From: Dermacentor variabilis | Lineage: Eukaryota; Arthropoda; Arachnida; Ixodida; Ixodidae | Assembly (NCBI RefSeq): GCF_050947875.1 | Contig: NC_134568.1 | Coordinates: 265,389,815-265,453,814 of the forward strand | Direction: 5' to 3' | Length of the DNA: 64,000 nucleotides | Shown: in pieces, positions 10,471 to 19,329 of the stretch | How the letters are laid out: each line of letters begins with the position of its first letter | How positions within the stretch are numbered: the first letter of the stretch is position 1 | Position numbers and translations under genes: made by a program | Notes under the pieces: generated by a model | The model's database searches: none | What the model saw: only the letters and a program-made list of their open reading frames with translations | Told to the model about the DNA's origin: nothing

Positions 10471-10542
10471 GCCGCAGGTGGGAACCGAACCCACATCCTT
10501 CACATTTCGCGTGCGATGCTCTACCAATTGAGCTACCGCGGC
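10471..10542 (-). tRNA. tRNA-like sequence, unit 1 (complete cloverleaf)
   Basis: The 72 nt fold as a full cloverleaf: acceptor GCCGCGG with CTGCGGC, D-arm, anticodon stem TCGCA/TGTGA, T-arm GTGGG/CCCAC with loop TTCGGTT. The internal A and B boxes (TAGCTCAATTGG and GGTTCGGTTCC) are good pol III promoters. The loop CGCGAAA puts G at position 33, and the sequence is part of a repeated unit, so it is probably a tRNA-derived repeat head. It lacks an encoded CCA, as expected in animals. Confidence 0.45.
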
Positions 10543-10559
10543 ATTTGGTAGAGAACACT

Positions 10560-12420
10560 TCACTGGACGATGTAGACCGCCAAAAGACTGCCTTTGTAAC
10601 ACCCGACGGTCTTTATCAATTCAAAGTGATGCCATTCGGCCTATGTACTGCTCCGGCCACATTTGAGCACACGGTGGATTCCCTTCTTCACGGTTTCAAA
10701 TGCTCCACATGCCCGTGCTACTTAGACAACGTTATAGTATTCTCCCCCACATTCGCCACACACCTCGAGCACCTCTCAGCAGTCCCAGATGTTTTTCGTC
10801 GAGCTGGTGTGCAGCTAAATGCATCGAAGTGCCAATTTGGCCGTCGCCAGATTACCGTGCCTGGACACCTCCTTGATGTGAACCGAGTGCAACCGGACCC
10901 AGGCAAAATCCGTGCTGTTATGCACTTCCCTGTTCTGAAGTGTGTTGAGGATGTCTGCAGCTTTATCGGCCTCTGTTCGTACTTTCGCTGCTTCATGAAA
11001 AATTTTGCGGCAATCGCACGAGCTCTTACCGAGTGTTTGAAGAAAGACGCCCCTTTCAAGTGGGGCAATAATGAGGCCTCTGCGTTCTCGCATCTAACTG
11101 ACCTTCTCACCATGCCTCCCGTTCTGGCCCATTTCAATCCTTCTGCCTCTACCGAAGTCCGTACCAATGCCAGCGGCCACGGAATCAGCGTAGTACTAGC
11201 GCAATGTCAGCGCGGAAATGACCATGCTTACGCTAGCAGGTTCCTCTCAACTTCCAAACGCAACTATTCCATCACTGAGCGTGTCTGGCCTTGGTGCAGG
11301 CAGCTGCGATGTTCCGCCAATACTTATATGACTGACCCTTTTCAGTTGTAACAGACCATCTTGCGCTTTGTTGGTTTTGGTCGCTGGAAGATTCTACAGG
11401 ATGACTTCGTCGCTGGGCGTTTCGCATTGATAAATATTAATATTCTGTCGTATACAAATCTGGCCGTCTCCACAATGACATCGATTGCCTGTCTTGCTAC
11501 CCGACTAGCCAGCCTAACGACGTCGACAGTAGCAGTGCCAACAGCATTTTCTCTGTGTCTGCCTTCCCTAACATCGTCGTTGAGCAGTATCGGGACCCAT
11601 CACTACGAGCACTCATCGAGCGTATTCATTCTTCACCTACCGACGCCTCTGTTTGCCGATACGTCCTTCAGGATGGCTTTCTGTGCCGAAGGAACTTCCT
11701 CCCTGCCGGATCTGAGCTTCTTGTTGTGCCCAAACCTCTACGACGTACCGTGCTCTTTGAGCTCCATGATGCACCCACGGCAAGACACCTTGGGGTATCT
11801 CGCACATACGACTGCATTCGCTGCCGCTTTTATTGGTCCGGTTTCGCTCCCTCTGTCCGATGCTATGTTGCTGCCTATGATTCCTGCCAGCGTATGAAAA
11901 CGCCTCAGGTGTCGCCTGCCGGTCATCTCTAGCCGATCACTGTCCCTGTGAAACCATTCGAATCCGTGCTAGATTAGATCTCTTTGGCCCCTTTCCCACG
12001 TCATCCTCTGGCAACAAATAGGTAGCCATTACAACTGATTACGCCATCAAACGGGCTCTCCCGACCAGTTGCACCAGTCTGCGCGCGATGCCATCGCCCT
12101 GGCCGACCATGCACCTCAGCTTGCGTGTACCTGACTGATGGCCTCGCAAAATACACAGCAGCGTCTCTACAGCACCTGCCACCGTAACATAGTTTCCGCC
12201 TAGTGTGTTCATGCTCCTGTGGTCACCCTCTCATCATGTGGAACTTTCATAGAAGCTCTTTTCCCGGTACATGGACCCCTACCGTGTGCTGTGCCAGGTG
12301 ATGCCAGTGACCTACAAAATTGCTCCGGTCAATTCTACTTCACCCACAACTCTAGCATCCAGTGATGTTGTACACATCAGCAGGCTCAAGACCTACTACA
12401 CTGCTTCTGAGCCCGGCCCT
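10560..12420 (+). pseudogene. gypsy pol relic (RT-RNase H-integrase)
   Basis: RT and RNase H are one open frame to about 11351; a frame change follows, and the zinc-binding part of integrase is read in 11555-11932. Key losses: the RT active site has Asn for the second Asp, RNase H has Asn for the first Asp of the TDAS motif, and the integrase DD35E core is mostly gone. It is homologous to the pol genes at 19.2-24.1 kb and 53.4-58.7 kb in this window, so all three belong to related lineages. Confidence 0.75.
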
Positions 12421-12458
12421 TAGTTGATCCAGGACGGCGCTTTTGCCGCTGGGAGTAG

Positions 12459-12625
12459 TGCTACAGACCAGTATTCCTGATGTCCAAGGATAAAGAGGCC
12501 AGTGGTGTGAAGACAACGACAATTTGCGGCTAGCGCGGGCTGTTGCCTTTTGGCCAAGCGCAGCGTATCAATCCGTAAATATACTTGTATACTATAGCAT
12601 CGCGTCTGCATTTTCCCACGTAACA
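12459..12625 (+). repeat. 3' LTR of the truncated gypsy
   Basis: A purine-rich tract (CCGCTGGGAGTAG) ends at 12458. The LTR then starts TGCTACAGACC and ends CCCACGTAACA, so it has the TG...CA ends of LTRs and the YGTAACA end shared by other LTRs in the window. The length is about 167 bp. No matching 5' LTR was found, as expected after truncation. Confidence 0.55.
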
Positions 12626-14005
12626 ATACGATAATTCATAGGTTCAATATATAAGCTGGATCCCTTAGTGTGTTTCTTTTCATATGGATTTTTGCTTTAT
12701 GTAGGCTTCAGGAGCTTGACATAAGCCGAAAAGACATCTCCTTCTACTTTCTGTGAGAGTTCTTTCTTGATGCTCTTTTCTTTAGCTCTCGGATAGGGCG
12801 AGTGCGAAGATTGAAAACTTTTGACTAATGAACTGAACACTTCTCTATTCGATTCGGTCCTCAAATCGAATACACCTTTCAATTTGGTCCTTGGATCAAA
12901 TATTCACTTTTTAAAATGTCTAATAATTTTCTAACAGAGTTTATAAGTCTAGTCATTCACTATACATCATGAGACGAAACTGAAGCAAAAATGTAATAAC
13001 TTTCATCCCATCCCCCCACAGTGAACATAACATTCTAGAGCATACTGCATTGCTCAGACAGCCATACATTTCTGGCTAAACACGATCACTCGCAATAAAA
13101 TTTAGTTTAGACAGGGCATTCAGTATAGTTTGGTACTATCTATAAATGCAACATGTGTATTGGCACCAACTTCTGTGATCACTGGAACTAGAGAAAAAAT
13201 AAACTGCTTTTTATTTTTGTCTGACATTGTCGCAGACAGCACACATTTCTGATTTCGCCGTAAAAGTATACACAGATATTATCTGGCCAACAATGCTGCC
13301 CTTCTAAACTTTACATGATAATGAACGACCAGGTATGCTCTCAAGAGCCCCGAGTTTGGAACACAGTTCCTTTGTGTTTTCAATAAAGCATGCCTCATAA
13401 TGTGCAGTGCAGCAATAACAGAGGTATTCTAGTGTTACGAATGGTAAGAAGGCTGCACATTATTCACAAACTATTAGAAAAATAGTCAATTCTATTCTAT
13501 TCAATTCATAATTATTTTGATCTGAAAAACTACTATTTGTGCACCTCTATTCTTGGTACATGGCTCCTTCCACGCTACGTATATAGTAAAAACAGCTGGC
13601 ATTTTCATTTTCTGACATATTCATCACAATAATGATTCTAATCAACAGTACAGGCTGTAAAAATGGCATATTTTTCCACCAAATTTGTTTTCTCGCAACA
13701 AAACAAATCCCTGCTCTGACCCATAACTGCATCATATATGGCACAGCAATTAGTGCTTGCCTTGTGCAAGAACCAGAATGTCTTTCTTGTTGAAAACATC
13801 ACAGTAGACCTGATAAAGAGCCAACAAAATCCCTGCTATTTTTTCAGCACTGCTTTCAAGAGTAATAATTAGGAAGAAAGTTGACATTCACACTTTAGCA
13901 TACACTAAAGAGGATGAAGACAAAAGCCTGCATGCTCACGAGACATTAATTAAACTACTTGACATTTTCATTCAGATACATTGCTACTTCTCATTACTTG
14001 TTTTC
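12626..14005. other. No supported gene; hAT-like AT-rich stretch
   Basis: Between 12830 and 12900 there are repeated ATTCGATT/AATCGAATA motifs, and near 13530-13550 an ACTATTTGTGCACCTCTA end. These resemble the interior and terminus of the tick-type hAT elements seen at 48215-48932, but no clear pair of ends or 8-bp target duplication was found. A minus-strand open frame of 61 codons at 12697-12882 is lysine-rich and unassigned. Confidence 0.3.
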
Positions 14006-14580
14006 ACCCACCAAAGGATGTGGGTTTGAGTGCCTTAATTAATTCTATCTTAATTAACTGTGCATCAATTAACTTCACCTTAATTAACACCAAAGGTCAT
14101 AGGTTTGACTCCCACCTATGATCATGAGTTCAACCATCAATGGTGGCAGCATCAATTTTGTTGCTATTGAATTTTGGTCCCACCAAAGGTCATCGGCTGA
14201 ACTGATTGAATTCTGGGGTTTTACGTGCCAAAACAACCATTTGATTATGAGGCATGCTGTAGTGGGGGACTCAGGATTAATTTTGACCACCAAGGGATCT
14301 TTAACGTACACCCAATCAATGGGACATGGGTATTTTTGCATTTCCTCTCATTAAAATGCAGCTGCTGCGGCCGAGATTTGATCCTGCGACCTTGTGCTTA
14401 GCAGCGCAACACTATAGTCACTAAGACACAAAGGTCATGGGTTCGAGTGCCGTAACTCTATCTTCATTAACTTTGCCTTAATTAACACCAAAGGTCGTCG
14501 GTTTAGCTCCTAACGATAGTCGTGGGTTCGACTCCCATCAATTCTGGTGCCACTGAATTTTGGTGCCATAATTCTGCACG
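14006..14580. repeat. Dispersed CCAAAGGTC/TTAATTAAC repeat split by a SINE
   Basis: Motifs ACCAAAGGTC, GGTTYGACTCCCA and CTTAATTAACNCC recur several times on both sides of the SINE at 14208-14428 (for example near 14020, 14090, 14190, 14430, 14490 and 14525). They look like diverged short tandem or tRNA-T-arm-like units into which the SINE inserted. Confidence 0.45.
14208..14428 (-). mobile_element. Ruka-like tRNA-derived SINE (diverged)
   Basis: The reverse strand starts at the tRNA-like head (AGCAC/AAGGTCGCAGGATC, box-B-like) and ends in the conserved body TTTTGGCACGTAAAACCCC. The copy is full length but diverged, with several indels, and lies inside the repeat at 14006-14580. Confidence 0.65.
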
Positions 14581-14725
14581 GTCAATTTTTTTACAACACC
14601 GGACATCGGATTTTTCCGTCCATGAGCCACTTAAGGCTTCTGCCTTAATATGTGGCCCTTAAACGAGTCTATACAGTAGATGTTCATTCTATTAAGTTAC
14701 AAGAAGTTGTTACATGTGTATCTTA

Positions 14726-15862
14726 CAGTGTGCGCCATAAATACTGTCACAAGGTTTATGCCTAATATTTTTATTGAGAATAAAAAAAATATTAGGAAAT
14801 CTTTTGTGGAGCATTTACCTGACATATTACTAATGCTACACAAAACACCTTATTAAATATATAGGCTCTAGGCTTTGATCACGGCATTCACACATCGTAA
14901 GTACGCTTCAATAGCGGCCCTCAAGGCATCCGAAGTGACATTTTTCTCCGTGCTTGCTACAACAATTTTTCTGGGCCACCATTCCGGTGTGCTGACAGAT
15001 ACATGCCTCGTCTTCCAGAATAGCCCACATATAGAAGTCCACTGGAGTAGTTTACCACTCTTCAGCTAGAATGAAGTAAGGCATGAGAGCGTGACAAATG
15101 CTGTGGTGTCAATTTGCTCTTCAATTTGTGTGCTAGGGTACCATCCTACTGCAAAGCCCAAAACTGCTCACCAAAGTGGGACTGGTACCAGGGCAGTGAA
15201 TAAGGCTCTAGAATGTGTTTATGTGTCAGTGTCGATATTTGCACCTTTTGACCAAAACACAGGAGAAATTTGGCCCATGGAAGTTACTTCAATTGAAGCG
15301 ACTACAGATGCCTGATGAGAGCTTCAGAAAGCTGTCCCACTGAATGCATCACCAAGCTCCGAGGTCGAAGCAAGCACACAGGAGTTCCGAGTATTGGAAC
15401 GGGCCTCTACCATGAAAATTTTCTCAACGATGAAGACAGCTGCCAAGTGTTCCCCTTCATGGCCCATGCATACTGAAAGCAGTTTTTCCCATTTTCCTTT
15501 TCTCTGCACCTAGGTCAGTCCATGTCTTCTCTGGAACTTGCAAGAGAACATCTTGAGGTTCCTTAATTTGCATGGCTCTTCTCATCGTTGTCACCAACAG
15601 ATTCTGCTCCAAGGCCAGCTTTCAGATGCTCCTCCATGGCTGACATTTGATTCTCTTCCTCACAATTTTTTAAGTTGAGAAGTCACAACAGAGACAGGAT
15701 GACTACTGCAGGGTAAGCCCTTAAGTGGGCCACACTTAATAGCCCGGTGAACAATTCTGCAGTAAATTTTTAGCATTTTGGCAGTCATCAAAGGAGAGTG
15801 TCTGACCTCGCTCAGTGATGAGATTATGGGTTGATGTGAGCTAGGGCATGCCATTTTCCAAA
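14726..15862 (-). pseudogene. Tc1/mariner-type transposase relic
   Basis: Minus-strand frames, interrupted by many stops and frameshifts, give the pieces of a mariner-type transposase in order. They are a helix-turn-helix region near 15700-15850, a RRHGLT-like segment near 15520, then VEKIFMVEARSN near 15404-15432 (the DEKIF segment holding the first catalytic Asp, here Val), and a C-terminal LRAAIEAYLRCVNAVI segment near 14880-14940. The left border CAGTGTGCGCCATAAATACT after TA at 14724 looks like a terminal repeat. No matching right end was found. It is long dead and unlikely to be a host gene. Confidence 0.65.
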
Positions 15863-16358
15863 AAATAATTAAACTAGCATGTAAAATGGCCGGAATACAA
15901 AAGAGAGATTGAAGGACTGTTTCATGAAACGATGCGAAGAAATTTTAAAAATTAGAGGCACAGTTATCAATCGAAGTGTGTGAATAACTATGCCACAACC
16001 TGTATATGATACATCATGCAGTAAGAGGTTAAGCACCCTTTCAAAGTTAGAGCAGAATATTGCAAATTTTTCTCAACAAATAAATGCACAACAATACAAG
16101 GCTTTTAAATTTGCATAAATTGCTGTAGCCTCCTGCACCAATCTAGCCTCCCAGTATCAGCATAGGTCCCTAGAAGAAATATTCAAAACTAACCAACTTT
16201 AGTTAATGAACAAACTGCAATGGCTACTTGCCTATCAAGTGTCAGATTAACTGAAGGAATGAGTGAGGAAGAAAGAATTCTCGCAGTCATTTAATACTTT
16301 TCCTAAAATGTTTGTTTCCACTTTCTTTTAAATCGCCCTTTATATAAGCAAATTCAAT
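15863..16358. other. No supported feature
   Basis: AT-rich intron-like sequence. No terminal repeat, ORF or splice-flanked exon could be supported. Confidence 0.4.
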
Positions 16359-16367
16359 TCTATGTAT

Positions 16368-16610
16368 TAAAAAATTAAATTATGAGGTTTTACGTGCCAA
16401 AACCACTTTCTGATTATGAGGCACGCCGTAGTGGAGGACTCCGGAAGTTTCGACCACCTGGGGTTCTTTAACGTGCATCTAAATCTAAGTACACAGGTGT
16501 CTTCGCATTTCGCCCCCATCGAAATGTGGCCGCCGTGGCCGGGATTCGATCCTGCGACCTCGTGCTCAGCAGCCCAACGCCATAGCCACTGAGCAAACAT
16601 GGCGGGCAAC
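16368..16610 (-). mobile_element. Ruka-like tRNA-derived SINE with target duplication
   Basis: A complete copy read on the minus strand: head GCCCGCCATGTTTGCTCAGTGG, box-B-like GGTCGCAGGATCGAATCC, body with GGGGGCGAAATGCG, CACGTTAAAGAACCCCAGGT and TTTTGGCACGTAAAACCTC, and an A-rich 3' end. It is flanked by the 9-bp direct repeat TCTATGTAT at 16359-16367 and 16611-16619. Confidence 0.85.
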
Positions 16611-16740
16611 TCTATGTATGCAAATTCAATTGCTTAATTACTTTCTGCTGGACAACAAATGACAAGCGACAGAGTGAAGATGGCAGAAGGATGACAATGA
16701 CATGACAACAAAGGGATGATGACAGGAATTTGGTTCTTAC

Positions 16741-16803
16741 CTCTTTCGCTGAAACATCAAGGTGCCCTTGCAGCTCCATTGCAAGCAACGTTTTGGACTG
16801 TGC
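16741..16803 (-). CDS. Short internal exon, coiled-coil character
   Basis: The acceptor AATTATTTTCAG and the donor AAAGAG|GTAAGA bound 63 nt (21 codons, phase 0 at both ends). The peptide AQSKTLLAMELQGHLDVSAKE has Leu/Ala at heptad-like spacing. It would continue smoothly from the exon at 26958-27038, which ends in phase 0, so both may be successive exons of one coiled-coil gene despite the 10 kb of transposon-rich intron between them. Phase does not fit directly to 4041-4197, so a further exon would be required. Confidence 0.5.
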
Positions 16804-17315
16804 CTGAAAATAATTGCAATGGTAAAGTATAAAGTTGGGGGATATATAGCGTTTCAAAACATTTTTTCAGTAAAATTTTCTTTTTAACATTAAAATGGTA
16901 AGACATTCATTTTCGGTTCATGGAAACGGTATGCATGGCTCACAATTGTTCATGCATTGACAGATTTGGTTAGTGTAGTGGTGGGAACAGCTGCGCCAAT
17001 TGCGCCACATTGTGCCAACAGCAGGCCGTTGCACCAGCCTGTTGAAAACAGCATTTTAGCAGAAAATAGCACAAAGCCTGCACTAAAAAAGCATAAGTGC
17101 TGCCTCATTAGTAAAATTGAAACAAAAAATCTGCAGAACCTGTGCACTGTAGAATTTGGTATAAACGAAGCTTTCATTGGTGTTTGTGAAGAACACTGTT
17201 CCTTCTTAGCGATCATTTGCCAGGAGAGGCCACATGATGCAGTTGGACACAATTTCACTGGAAACCACCTTGCTCAACATAAACTTGTTCGCGCTCAATC
17301 ATGCACATGCTATGC
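16804..17315. other. Unassigned stretch with a 120-codon plus-strand frame
   Basis: A plus-strand frame at 16957-17319 is open for 120 codons, and the opposite strand is open over most of it. No domain, signal or splice boundary supports it. It probably reflects local base composition in an intron. Confidence 0.3.
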
Positions 17316-18110
17316 ATGACAACAGAATGACCACGATGGCATGAAGATGACTGTATGATGATTATGAAATGATGATGACACTGCAATCGCTATGACAAAA
17401 CAATGGATTGACCATGACAGCATGACGAAAGCAATGACATGATGACCATGGGATGACAACGTTGGTATGATGATGACAGCATGACGACGTGATGCTGATG
17501 CTGGAATAACAATGATGATCTGACAAAGGGAATAATGACAGAGCTGGAATAACGACAGCATTATGACTATTGTATGACGATGCCAGAATCACAAAGATGG
17601 AATGACCATGACAGCATGACAACATCATATAATGATGGAATGATGATAATGGCATGACGACCATGGGAAGAAGACCCTGGAGTGGCATGACAGCGCGACA
17701 ACAATGTGATGCCGATGTTGACTGACGACAACATTGTGACAAAGGGAATCATGAAGCTTGAATGAGGACAATAGGATGATGATGCTAAAATGATTACTAT
17801 GGTATGATGCTGCTGGAATGACGACGATGGCAAGGTGGAATGACGACCACACTGGTGTGACAAAAAGGCAGGACGACATGGGATGACAACCAGTAGAATC
17901 ACTACAACAAAATGACGATGATGGGACAACCACGATGGCTTATGGCGACTCTTTCATGATGATGCAATGACAACAGAATGACGACGAATGGCTGATGATG
18001 ATCGAACGACGGTGACGGTATGACGATGGCGGCAGGATTACAATGACATGACAACAAAGGGATGATGACAAAGGCATGAAGAAATCTAAACTGATGATGA
18101 TGACATGTCA
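17316..18110. repeat. Degenerate minisatellite of TGACGAYRATGG-type units
   Basis: About 800 bp are built from imperfect units such as ATGACGACAATGG, GATGATGACA and GACAGCATGACGAC with variable spacing. Long open frames rich in His, Ser and Cys appear on the minus strand only because of this composition. Pieces of the same repeat occur at about 16660-16735 and 25501-25600, and GACATGACAACAAAGGGATG is shared between 16700 and 18050. Confidence 0.7.
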
Positions 18111-18281
18111 ACAACCTGTTGGTATTGGAGCTCAAGTCCCTGCTTATGTGCATCACCTGTCATCGTGAGTTCCTTCAATTTGCACTATATTAGGTGTTTG
18201 TTTACACAATGTCCGGTACTTGCCAATCGTCCAAAACTGTAGCCTGCAGGGATGGCAATTGTATGACAACATGACTTACAG

Positions 18282-18371
18282 TATGACCCACGCATTTGGC
18301 AAGAGCTATGCGGCAAGGTAGCAGAAGCAGTGGAAAAGTTGAAGGAACAGGCAAAGAAAGATTCACTTTAA
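18282..18371 (+). CDS. Possible terminal exon, plus strand
   Basis: After an acceptor-like ACATGACTTACAG an open frame of 29 codons ends at TAA 18369-18371. The peptide (YDPRIWQELCGKVAEAV, then EKLKEQAKKDSL) reads like the amphipathic helical C terminus of a real protein. No donor exon in matching phase was identified upstream: the candidate donor CATC|GTGAGT near 18169 leaves phase 2 in the best frame. No family recognised. Confidence 0.3.
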   Translation, partial: YDPRIWQELCGKVAEAVEKLKEQAKKDSL

Positions 18372-18398
18372 AACCTAAAGCATGCTATTATCATCATC

Positions 18399-18659
18399 AT
18401 GGAGGTAAACAGAGCGTCTATAGCCACAGTTATAGCCAATGCCATGAGATCTCCATTTGCATTTTTCGTTCTTTTGTTGAATTTCTATTTGGCAGAGGCT
18501 CCAATGTTCTCCCGCTGTGTGCTCTTGTTGTCTGTGCCATTTGTGATGCAGTTCTATATTTCTGGTATCAATGTTGTGTGGAGCTCTGTCAAGGGGAGAA
18601 TGTTCAGTCACATGTTGTTCATAAAAGCTGTTGACGGGGCCACTTTTAGAGATAACTAG
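18399..18659 (+). CDS. Small hydrophobic ORF, hypothetical
   Basis: An 86-codon ATG-started frame 28 bp after the preceding stop encodes a protein with two hydrophobic stretches (SPFAFFVLLLNFYL and CVLLLSVPFVMQFYI) and an NVVWSSVKGRMFSHM segment. It could be a small membrane protein, part of a 3' UTR, or chance. No homology was recognised and neither splice signals nor a polyadenylation signal decide the issue. Confidence 0.22.
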   Translation: MEVNRASIATVIANAMRSPFAFFVLLLNFYLAEAPMFSRCVLLLSVPFVMQFYISGINVVWSSVKGRMFSHMLFIKAVDGATFRDN

Positions 18660-19160
18660 AATACGCTTACTCAACCACTGGCTAGGAGGAGGAGGAGGAG
18701 GAAAAATAGAAGGAAAGACAGAGGCTAGCAACCACTGGCAAATAATTTGCTATTAGCGGGAGCCATCCTTGCCACTCTGCACAATTAGAAAAGGACATCC
18801 TCTAGTTGTAATTTAAACAGTTTTCACATGACGCAATGCACAGTTATGCATGAGAGACTTTGCACGTCAGAAGTAAAGAAACCTCTGGACATCTTCACTA
18901 CAACTTGGGCTCAGTAGTACACAACCTATAGGGCGTGGTCTTCCTTACACATTTTTGTTCAAAGATCATTTGTTCTCTTTTTGCTAGCTTGAAGCACAGC
19001 GCCTGTTGCAAGTAAAAATGGTAGAAGCAGCTTTATACCACAATATGCGCACAGTGAAAAGAATGCTATTGAAAACTGATGAAACTGGCCTGGTAATTTT
19101 TATCCCGAATGCTGCATGCAAGCTGGCTCTGCTATATTTGTTGACTATTTCAGTTAATAT
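18660..19160. other. No supported feature; short GGA run
   Basis: It contains an (AGG)n run at about 18690-18705 and otherwise unassigned AT-rich sequence up to the gypsy target site ATAT. Confidence 0.4.
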
Positions 19161-19315
19161 TGTTATGGGAAGGAAGAAGTGTGCGTCTATTCACAGATTA
19201 CTTTTAATGACTGAGCAAGCAAGCAAGCTTAGAGCAGCGATAAGACTAAACTCTTCTTTGTCGTCTCCAAGGCCACCATCAGTGTCCTCTTCTTCCCACA
19301 TTACCAACCGTGACA
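19161..19315 (-). repeat. 3' LTR (left end in window) of gypsy 19-24 kb
   Basis: About 155 bp with plus-strand ends TGTTATGG...GTGACA. It matches 23988-24138 over its length with scattered substitutions and a four-base length difference at the AAGCAAGC run, so the insertion is not recent. Confidence 0.85.
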
Positions 19316-19329
19316 TCACCCCCGTAGAA

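Larger units (their letters stand above)
9880..10542 (-). repeat. Tandem 469-bp units each headed by a tRNA-like sequence
   Basis: On the minus strand a unit starts at 10542 with a tRNA-like head and runs through a body to 10074. There a second tRNA-like head begins and the same body repeats until it is cut off at 9880. The shared bodies include CTTATGATAT, CTATGTTGTCCTTGGTGTCA and AATTTCCATTAATTTATCG. The unit length is 469 bp. It may be a tRNA-derived SINE in tandem or a short array of a tRNA-bearing satellite. The truncated gypsy at 10546 abuts the head of the first unit. Confidence 0.7.
10546..12625 (+). mobile_element. 5'-truncated Ty3/gypsy LTR retrotransposon with 3' LTR
   Basis: The element starts inside the reverse transcriptase (TPDGLYQFKVMPFGLC at about 10600). 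It continues with a degraded catalytic box (CYLDN in place of the usual YLDD, about 10717-10731), RNase H (RTNASGHGISVVLAQ, about 11160), an integrase HHCC zinc-binding domain (HDAPTARH..C..C, about 11763-11893) and an integrase C-terminal tail (VVHISRLKTYY, about 12366-12400). Most of the integrase catalytic core is deleted or scrambled around 11940-12270. A 3' LTR closes it. Gag, protease and the front of RT are missing because the left end stops at the tRNA-like repeat. Confidence 0.8.

Noticed and set aside
10000..10542. Two functional tRNA genes
   Set aside because: G at position 33 of the anticodon loop and their place as heads of a repeated unit point to tRNA-derived repeats.
17310..18156. 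Several overlapping 80-126-codon minus-strand frames rich in His, Ser and Cys
   Set aside because: They overlap in all three frames and follow the TGACGATG-type minisatellite, so the openness is compositional.
18130..18172. Plus-strand exon ending CATC|GTGAGT
   Set aside because: No acceptor with a pyrimidine tract upstream, and the best frame leaves a phase that does not fit the exon at 18282.
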